Source of the DNA: CAZRXG01 sp964603985
GTDB lineage: Bacteria; Chloroflexota; Anaerolineae; Aggregatilineales; UBA3940
Length of the DNA stretch: 64,000 nt
Direction: 5' to 3'
Assembly: GCA_964603985.1 (NCBI GenBank)
Contig: CAZRXG010000012.1
Span: forward strand, 1-64,000
Shown here: positions 58,223 through 64,000 of the stretch, piece after piece
Numbering within the stretch: position 1 is the first letter of the stretch
Layout: every line of letters starts with the position of its first letter
The notes under the pieces: model-generated
Databases searched by the model: none
The model's input: only the letters and a program-made list of their open reading frames with translations
What the model was told of the DNA's origin: nothing
Program-made: the position numbers and the translations under genes

Positions 58223-59245
58223 ATGGTTGCATCGCTGTACGGTGTTGACGAAGCACAGGGGGCCGTCTGGGTCTTCCTCGAACAGGAAGGTGGCGTGCTG
58301 GAGGGCGTTTCGCTCGAACTGCTTTCGCAGGGGCGCAAACTCGCCGACCTGGCCGGCTGGCAACTGACCGGCCTGCTGCCGGGGCATGAGATCGCCGACC
58401 TGGCTGCCGAAGCCTTCGCCTACGGCGCAGACGAAGTTGTCATTGCCGAGCACCCCCTGCTGGGCACTTTCACCATCGATGCGTATGCTCATGTGACGTT
58501 CCAGGCCATCATGCAGTACAAGCCCGGCATATTTCTGTTAGGCGCAACGCCCAACAGCCGCGATCTGGCCGGAAGGCTGGCCGTCCGGCTGAGAACGGGG
58601 TTGAACGCCGACTGCACCGATCTCCGCCTGGACACCGAAACGGGCAACCTGATCAGCGAGGTGACCGGCTTTGGCGGCGGCGTGCTGGCACTGCTTGAGT
58701 GCCGGGACCACCGCCCGCAGATGGCTACCGTCAGGCCGGGGGTCTTTCCCCTGGGGCAACCTGACCCCGACCGCCAGGGGACGGTCACCCGATTCCCCAT
58801 CGAGCTGACCGAGGACATGATCCACACCCATATCATCGAGAGGGTAGTGGGCGAAAGCCTCAACCTGACCCAGGTCCCCGTCCTCGTGGCGGGTGGCCGG
58901 GGGGTTGATGGCAACTTTGACATGCTGCGCGAGCTGGCCGACCTGCTAGGCGGCGACGTGGGGGCGACACGCCCGCCGGTGGACGAGGGCCACGTCGAGC
59001 GCGAGCGACAGATCGGCCAGACGGGCGTGGTCTGCCGCCCCCGGATCGCCATCACCTGCGGCATCAGCGGCGCGTTTCACTTCGTCGTGGGCATCCAGGA
59101 GGCTGACATCGTGATCGCCATCAACTCCGACCCCGATGCGCCGATCTTCGAGTTTGCCGATTACTGCATTGTCGGCGACGTGTTCGAGATCGTCCCGGCT
59201 TTAACTGCTGCCCTCCGCTCGGTTCGAGAGGTGCCCAATGTCTGA
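58223..59245 (+). CDS. etfA: Electron transfer flavoprotein, alpha subunit
   Basis: 340 residues, RBS AGAGGAGG. N-terminal domain with HEIADLAAEAFAYGADEVV and GATPNSRDLAGRLAVRLRTGL; the C-terminal FAD domain has LVAGGRGVDG, ATRPPVDEG, QTGVVCRPRIAITCGISGAF and APIFEFADYCIVGD. All are EtfA marks. Its gene precedes the beta subunit, the reverse of the usual order, and they overlap by 8 bp. It carries electrons between a flavoenzyme and a dehydrogenase, here most simply the Hdr fusion. Confidence 0.93.
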   Translation: MVASLYGVDEAQGAVWVFLEQEGGVLEGVSLELLSQGRKLADLAGWQLTGLLPGHEIADLAAEAFAYGADEVVIAEHPLLGTFTIDAYAHVTFQAIMQYKPGIFLLGATPNSRDLAGRLAVRLRTGLNADCTDLRLDTETGNLISEVTGFGGGVLALLECRDHRPQMATVRPGVFPLGQPDPDRQGTVTRFPIELTEDMIHTHIIERVVGESLNLTQVPVLVAGGRGVDGNFDMLRELADLLGGDVGATRPPVDEGHVERERQIGQTGVVCRPRIAITCGISGAFHFVVGIQEADIVIAINSDPDAPIFEFADYCIVGDVFEIVPALTAALRSVREVPNV

Positions 59246-60035
59246 GCTTCACAGCGTGGTGTGCGTCAAGGTTGTCCCCAAACCCGAAGAGATCCGCGTT
59301 GACCCGGAAACCCGGCGGCTGGATCGGGCCGGAGCGCGTTCTGAGATCAACCCGCCGGACATGAACGCCATGGAGATGGCGCTCCGGTTGAAAGACCGCT
59401 ACGGGGGGCGGATCAGCATCCTTTCAATGGGGCCGCCCTTCTTCGAGCCATATCTACGCGTGGCGCTGGCGATGGGGGCGGATCACGTCTACCTGCTTTC
59501 CGACCGCGCATTTGGCGGAGCCGACACGCTGGCAACGACGTACACGCTGGCAGCGGGCATCCGGAAAATCGGGGATGTGAGGCTCATCTTCTGCGGGGAG
59601 GAGTCATCCGACGGCGCAACCGGCCAGGTCCCGCCCGGTCTTGCCGAGTGGTTGGCAACCGGCCAGATCACGCTGACCAGCGACGTAGACGTGGATCTGG
59701 CGCAAGGTGTGGTGCGCGGCCATCGCGAGGTGAAAGGTGGATATGAGATCCTGGAGGTGCCGCTGCCGACCGTGATCTCGGTCAAGACGGCGTCAAATGA
59801 GCCCCGGTTTATGGATTACAACGTCAAACCGTGGGCGTTTGAGGAGGGGCGAGTCACCGTGTGGGGCAAAGCCGATCTCGACCTGGACGAAGCCTGCATC
59901 GGGGTGCCCGGCTCCCCGACGACGGTGGCCGGGCTGGACCAGGCTCCAGGACGCGAGCGAAAGCACGTGCGCTTAGAAGAAACGCCGGAGGCAATCGCAC
60001 ACCAACTGGCAGCCCTGCTGGATCGGTTTTCGTAG
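59238..60035 (+). CDS. etfB: Electron transfer flavoprotein, beta subunit
   Basis: 265 residues. VCVKVVPKPEEIRVDPETRRLDRAG and NPPDMNAMEMALRLKDRYGG form the N-terminal pattern; ILSMGPPFFEPYLRVALAMGADHVYLLSD and LIFCGEESSDGATGQVPPGLAEWL are typical EtfB. It may bind AMP or a second flavin; the bifurcating EtfB proteins carry FAD here, and I cannot settle which from sequence alone. Last gene of the eight-gene unit; a strong hairpin follows. Confidence 0.93.
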   Translation: MSELHSVVCVKVVPKPEEIRVDPETRRLDRAGARSEINPPDMNAMEMALRLKDRYGGRISILSMGPPFFEPYLRVALAMGADHVYLLSDRAFGGADTLATTYTLAAGIRKIGDVRLIFCGEESSDGATGQVPPGLAEWLATGQITLTSDVDVDLAQGVVRGHREVKGGYEILEVPLPTVISVKTASNEPRFMDYNVKPWAFEEGRVTVWGKADLDLDEACIGVPGSPTTVAGLDQAPGRERKHVRLEETPEAIAHQLAALLDRFS

Positions 60036-60056
60036 GGAATGCCCCGTTTCGCAGCC

Positions 60057-60093
60057 AGGCGGGAGTACAATCGGTTGCCCGGTACTCCCGCCT
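60057..60093. terminator. Bidirectional hairpin terminator between etfB and the DUF4132 gene
   Basis: AGGCGGGAGTAC (60057-60068) pairs perfectly with 60082-60093 around a 13-nt loop. It lies between convergent genes. There is no T tract, so it may work with a factor or as a roadblock. Confidence 0.65.
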
Positions 60094-60112
60094 GTGGCAC
60101 ATCCCCCAGGGA

Positions 60113-63100
60113 TCAGTATACGGCGAGCAGCTGCTCCAGAATAGTCGGATCTTTGATCTCGCTATCCCGCCCCAGCAGGATGACCTTCGAAACAACCTCC
60201 GCCGTCCTGGGATCATCGTCGGCAAAGGGCAGGAAGAGCCGCCCCCGGTGCTGCGAATGCACCGGGATGATGCAGACTGCGCCCCCAGGCTGCCGGTGGA
60301 CCATAGCACTGCCCAGGTGAACCGAGTAGTTCCCCAGCTCCCCATCGATGAGCACGTGAGAGCGCTCGACGCGTGCATTGTCAATCTCGAGCAGTCGGCA
60401 CATCTCGCGGACGAGCGCAGCCCGCATCTCGACGGTTGAGGCACTGGCCTCCGGGTCGACACCGCCCACGTGGGCCACGCTGACCACCAGATCAAGGTCG
60501 CGCATCGCCTCGCTGAAGACGCGCGGCGGGACTTCTTCCAGCGGCAGGGGTTTCCATTCACCACGCCGCGTAAAGTGGACGCCCTCCAGCGTTTCGCCCT
60601 CGACCTCTGCCGGGCTGAGGAAACCTATCAACCCGCTGAGCCATACGGCAACACCGGCTTCGTGGAAGACACGACGCGCGCCCCCTTCAGGATGGATCAC
60701 CCATCCCCGCTGTCCGAGCAACGCAGCCGCCTGTTTAGGCTGCACCTGATGACCGGCATAGCGCCGTGAGAGATCACCCTCCACCTTTTCCGTTTCGGTC
60801 AGCACGTAAAGCTCACGGAAGACCTGCTTGAAGGGCTGGATACGCTCGGCCAGGAAACACTCGCGCTGCCACTCGTGCCACTCCCCGGAGAGCAGCAGAT
60901 CGTGGGGATGGGCGATGCGCAGCTCCCCCCGCGTGCCGATCTTGACCCGGCTGGCATCGGGATACTGGAGCGCCTTGCCGCCGTCAACCGGATAGCCCAT
61001 CGTTCCATCGCTGACGAATACCAGCTGCTCCAGCATGGGGGCCAGGATGGGATGCCCCATCAGGCTGCGCAGCTCTACTGCCGTGAACATGTCGCCGCGA
61101 CACATCGCCTGCTCCAGCGATTTCCGCATGCGCGAAGTCTGCCGCTTGATGTCTTTTTTACGCCCTAACAGGTGCGCGATTGCTGGCTCCTTCTTGACCT
61201 TCGCCGGGACAGACTTCAAGCGTCTGCCCTGCCTATCAACCGAAATGGCCGGGTCGCCCCAGGCATCGATGGCTAGCGTCACCGTTACATCCTCGACGGT
61301 CGCGGTAAGCGAACCGTCCGCCATGTCGGCATTGGCCTGCGCCTCCATGGCCCACTCAAGCCGGATAGGGTCGGCGTAACCTGCGGTTCGGGCCAGGTTC
61401 TGCATGGCGATCCCTACGGCTAACTTCTCGTTCGTCCGGCGCATCGAGCCGTATTTCTTACCGGTTCGCAAGAATTCCTGGAGGCTCTCGTAACGTTCCA
61501 GGAGATCGGCTTCTCCATCAGCGCCTTCGGCGAGATGCAGCAGGCCCAGCGCCCGCACCGAATCCTGGTGGCGTTTCTTTGTGAAGCGATTGATCAGCGC
61601 CCGCTTATCAAGCCTGCCCAGCATAGCGTCGGCAAACAGCGTGGCACGGGCATGCCCACGCCCGCCCGAAGCGTATTTGGCCGACTCGTACAGGATCGCC
61701 CATCGCTCCTCGCCGAGTGTCTCATAAACCCGGTGAAACCACGCCACGTCAACCGCACCGTCGATCAGATCCTGCGCGGTAAGCGGCGTCCTCTCGGCCA
61801 CTTCGGCGTTCCATAACTCGCGCACCTCCCGATCAACACGCCAGTTGGAGTCTTTAGTGTGGGCGTGAATCCACCACACGGCTTCTTCCAGACCCTCCCA
61901 ACCCAACGCGTGTTCGATGTAGCAGGCCCACTGAGGAGCGTAGACGGCCATGTCGATCAGCCGCCGGTCTGAGATCTTGACCTCGACCACCCTCCGGGCG
62001 AATTCTTCGACGGTATCCTTCTCAAGCGGCACCGTGACACGGATCAGATGGCTGAGCACCGTCTCCTTGCTCCATCCATCGTAGGACCAGCCCCGCACAA
62101 GATTGCCGCGCCCCAACGCCTGCACCAGATTGAGCAGGGTGTCAATGCCGAACACGGCGCGGAGATGCCTGGCCGGTTCTGAAGCGGCGGTGGGCATCTC
62201 GCCTCTGGTGCATTCCACTTCGACGATTCGCTGGCGGCAGCGGTTCACAATGGATTCGAGGCCGGGGTAGCGGGCAAACCGAGAATCAGGCTTACGCCCG
62301 GTCAAGTTTCCCAGCTCGCCGAAACCTGCTCCATACTGCATACCGATCTGCCAACCGGCGGCAGAACGCGGGCCAAGCAGGTGATCGATCAGGTCGGCTT
62401 CGGTCGCCGCACCGGCCTTGAACGCGCCAAGCACTTCGCCTAAGAGCGGGCGGAAGCGCGGCGCGTCCACGCCGGGCACATCCACCCAGCGCAGCAAACG
62501 CCACAGACGCGCGCGATGCTCGCTACTCCACCCCGACGGGCACAGCTGCCGGTACTCGCGCGCCAGGCCAAGCCAGGCCATCACCACTTGGTTGGAACGC
62601 CACCACAGGTCAGGTGGTAGGTCGCGGTAGTAATACGCCGGTGGTTTCTTGGCCAGTCGACCGAGGTCACTCTTCGGGATCAGGGCGACCGAGGTTTCGA
62701 CGGCGTCGAGAAGAAAGTCGCCAGCGCCAACAGGGGGATGCAGCCGCAGCAGCCACCTGACAACCTGCCTGACCAGGTGGAGATATTTGAGCTGCCCGTC
62801 CCAATCCCCGCCGTTCAGCACGACCCCGGCCACCTTTTTGGCGGAAGGATCTTCAATCTGCCGGTTGTCGCCCGGCAGAGGCGTCAGGGCAAGCGCACGC
62901 ACCAATTCCAGCCCATCCTTGTCTCGCAACTTAGCCGGGCGGTTATGCCACCAGTCTTCCCACACTTCACGCAGGGGCAGCCGGGCAACATCCTCCTCGA
63001 CGGGCATCTGCAGGTTGGGCTGGAGGTGATACCAGGGCAGATTGCCCAGCAGTTCCTCTTTTTGAACTGACCATTGGTGATAAGTCACCGGGGTCCGGCT

Positions 63101-64000
63101 GTACTGCCGGGCGAGCGCGTCGAGGGATTGCACGCACTCAATCGCAGCCCTGGTGATATAAGGCCGTTTTCTGGGTTTAGGCCGCACCGGCGGCGTCTGC
63201 TCGGCAGGGTTCAGCAGTCCCAGTGCGTCGTCGAGCACGGCGACCTTCTCAGGCTCTCGTAAGATAACGTCGAGCAGGGTCTCTTCGTCGTTGGTCAGGC
63301 GCGTTCTTGCCGCCCTGTAAGCCCCGGCCCGCGCGCAGCACACCTCAGGCTGGCGGCCATCATCGCTCATCAGCCGCAGCAGCTCAAGCCCCGCCAGGCG
63401 GTTCATCACGTTGGAGGCTTCCAGAAGCCGGTTGACGCTCGCCAGCACCTCCTTACCCTTCCGATTGAGCAGCAAGGATAGCACCGCCCGCCGCAGGTCT
63501 CCGGCCTTGCGGTGCAGCAGCCCTTCGAGTTTGATTGCTTCCTGCCCGGTGATGGATAATCCCGCAATCCCCTGAAGCGCCCGTTCCCGCACCCAGTTGC
63601 TGCGGTCACCCAGCAGGGCGAACAGAGCCTCGCGAACCTCCGCGTCCTTCTTGCCGGTTTCACCAAGGGCCTTTGCCACGAATCCCCGCCCGTTGACGCT
63701 CATCAACCCAAGATAGGGGATCAAACGCCTGGGCGACCGCCCTCCCAGACAGCTTACCAGTTGGTCGGCAACCGACTCGCGGTTGAGGCCAAACACCATC
63801 CACGGCCAAATAATGGGCTTGAAAGTCTTCGTCTTGGTGGTAAGGCGGGAAAGCAGGGCTTCAAGGTGCTCGAAAAGGTCCGTCCCGGCCAGCACGCTTT
63901 CCCCGGCCCCGTGATAAACAGACAGGCAAGACAGCACACGTGCCACAATTCGAAGGTCTTCGTCGGCCAGGAGCGGCAGCAATATTCGTTGGGTCTCAGG
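60113..64000 (-). CDS. Giant DUF4132/DUF5724-type protein (5' end outside window)
   Basis: The reading frame is open from 64000 to the stop at 60113 (1295 codons visible); the codon at 63982 is TTG and no stop lies upstream, so the N-terminus is missing. The visible N-terminal third is HEAT-like helical repeats (REALFALLGDRSNWVRERAL and similar). The middle has many WxxR patterns, such as WYHLQPNLQMPVEEDV and WEDWWHNRPAKLR. The C-terminus (VVSVAHVGGVDPEASASTVE then RAALVREMCRLL and ERSHVLIDGELGNYSVHLGS) is the conserved final domain of this family. Function is unknown; it is cytoplasmic and occurs near other signalling genes in some genomes. Confidence 0.82.
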   Translation of the reverse strand, partial: PETQRILLPLLADEDLRIVARVLSCLSVYHGAGESVLAGTDLFEHLEALLSRLTTKTKTFKPIIWPWMVFGLNRESVADQLVSCLGGRSPRRLIPYLGLMSVNGRGFVAKALGETGKKDAEVREALFALLGDRSNWVRERALQGIAGLSITGQEAIKLEGLLHRKAGDLRRAVLSLLLNRKGKEVLASVNRLLEASNVMNRLAGLELLRLMSDDGRQPEVCCARAGAYRAARTRLTNDEETLLDVILREPEKVAVLDDALGLLNPAEQTPPVRPKPRKRPYITRAAIECVQSLDALARQYSRTPVTYHQWSVQKEELLGNLPWYHLQPNLQMPVEEDVARLPLREVWEDWWHNRPAKLRDKDGLELVRALALTPLPGDNRQIEDPSAKKVAGVVLNGGDWDGQLKYLHLVRQVVRWLLRLHPPVGAGDFLLDAVETSVALIPKSDLGRLAKKPPAYYYRDLPPDLWWRSNQVVMAWLGLAREYRQLCPSGWSSEHRARLWRLLRWVDVPGVDAPRFRPLLGEVLGAFKAGAATEADLIDHLLGPRSAAGWQIGMQYGAGFGELGNLTGRKPDSRFARYPGLESIVNRCRQRIVEVECTRGEMPTAASEPARHLRAVFGIDTLLNLVQALGRGNLVRGWSYDGWSKETVLSHLIRVTVPLEKDTVEEFARRVVEVKISDRRLIDMAVYAPQWACYIEHALGWEGLEEAVWWIHAHTKDSNWRVDREVRELWNAEVAERTPLTAQDLIDGAVDVAWFHRVYETLGEERWAILYESAKYASGGRGHARATLFADAMLGRLDKRALINRFTKKRHQDSVRALGLLHLAEGADGEADLLERYESLQEFLRTGKKYGSMRRTNEKLAVGIAMQNLARTAGYADPIRLEWAMEAQANADMADGSLTATVEDVTVTLAIDAWGDPAISVDRQGRRLKSVPAKVKKEPAIAHLLGRKKDIKRQTSRMRKSLEQAMCRGDMFTAVELRSLMGHPILAPMLEQLVFVSDGTMGYPVDGGKALQYPDASRVKIGTRGELRIAHPHDLLLSGEWHEWQRECFLAERIQPFKQVFRELYVLTETEKVEGDLSRRYAGHQVQPKQAAALLGQRGWVIHPEGGARRVFHEAGVAVWLSGLIGFLSPAEVEGETLEGVHFTRRGEWKPLPLEEVPPRVFSEAMRDLDLVVSVAHVGGVDPEASASTVEMRAALVREMCRLLEIDNARVERSHVLIDGELGNYSVHLGSAMVHRQPGGAVCIIPVHSQHRGRLFLPFADDDPRTAEVVSKVILLGRDSEIKDPTILEQLLAVY

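Overview
The window looks like a scaffold from a strictly anaerobic member of the Chloroflexota (Anaerolineae-like), probably metagenome-assembled. Reasons: many secreted proteins with long Thr-Pro linkers, lipoproteins and Tat-type binding proteins, a high-G+C core, and a large set of oxygen-sensitive enzymes (tungsten aldehyde oxidoreductase, 2-oxoacid:ferredoxin oxidoreductase, Hdr-like proteins, corrinoid proteins). A run of Ns beside a long C homopolymer (24175-24238) marks an assembly join. No rRNA, tRNA or CRISPR array was recognised by eye.

Layout. (1) 1-7057: sugar uptake locus on the minus strand. It holds two Dpp/Opp-type permeases, a binding protein with a coiled-coil stalk, a LacI regulator with CelR-like operators (TGGGAGCGCTCCCA type), a GH130 mannoside phosphorylase-like protein, and a second LacI regulator with its own palindrome. 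(2) 7255-24095: core and envelope genes: Na+/H+ antiporter, parvulin lipoprotein, two tandem paralogous membrane proteins, rsmI, several Thr-Pro-rich secreted proteins, an LCP protein, a secreted metalloprotease, an Lnt-like nitrilase, FHA protein, M24 peptidase, HAD protein and M23 peptidase. (3) 24319-33467: TIR-TPR-membrane protein, hydrolase, SLC13 transporter, a protein with a degenerate acyl-carrier-like domain, a membrane metalloprotease, prmC, tsaC and a VOC protein.

(4) 33582-50364: a corrinoid methyl-transfer locus. It contains a GntR regulator, two corrinoid proteins, DUF1638 (one intact and one frameshifted copy, each behind nearly identical promoters), a reductive activator of corrinoid proteins, an unusual UroD-family methyltransferase without the usual zinc cysteines, DUF169, an aryl-alcohol-type dehydrogenase, aldehyde:ferredoxin oxidoreductase with a MoaD-like protein, a complete branched-chain-type ABC transporter and a C_GCAxxG_C_C protein. 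The combination suggests uptake and demethylation of a small methylated, possibly methoxy-aromatic, compound, with oxidation of its alcohol or aldehyde side chain. (5) 50804-60035: eight tightly packed genes, KorD-KorA-KorB-KorC, a 1135-residue HdrA-HdrA-MvhD fusion, an HdrC-HdrB fusion, EtfA and EtfB. This looks like one electron-transfer unit joining 2-oxoacid oxidation, ferredoxin, flavin-based bifurcation or confurcation and an Etf. (6) 60113-64000: the 3' part of a giant DUF4132-type gene on the minus strand, cut by the window edge.

Working model: regions 4 and 5 together form a catabolic and electron-handling island. Methyl groups leave through corrinoid proteins, aldehyde and 2-oxoacid oxidation yield reduced ferredoxin, and the Hdr/Etf module balances ferredoxin against a lower-energy carrier. 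The parts are well supported by sequence; the substrate and the physical coupling are inference.
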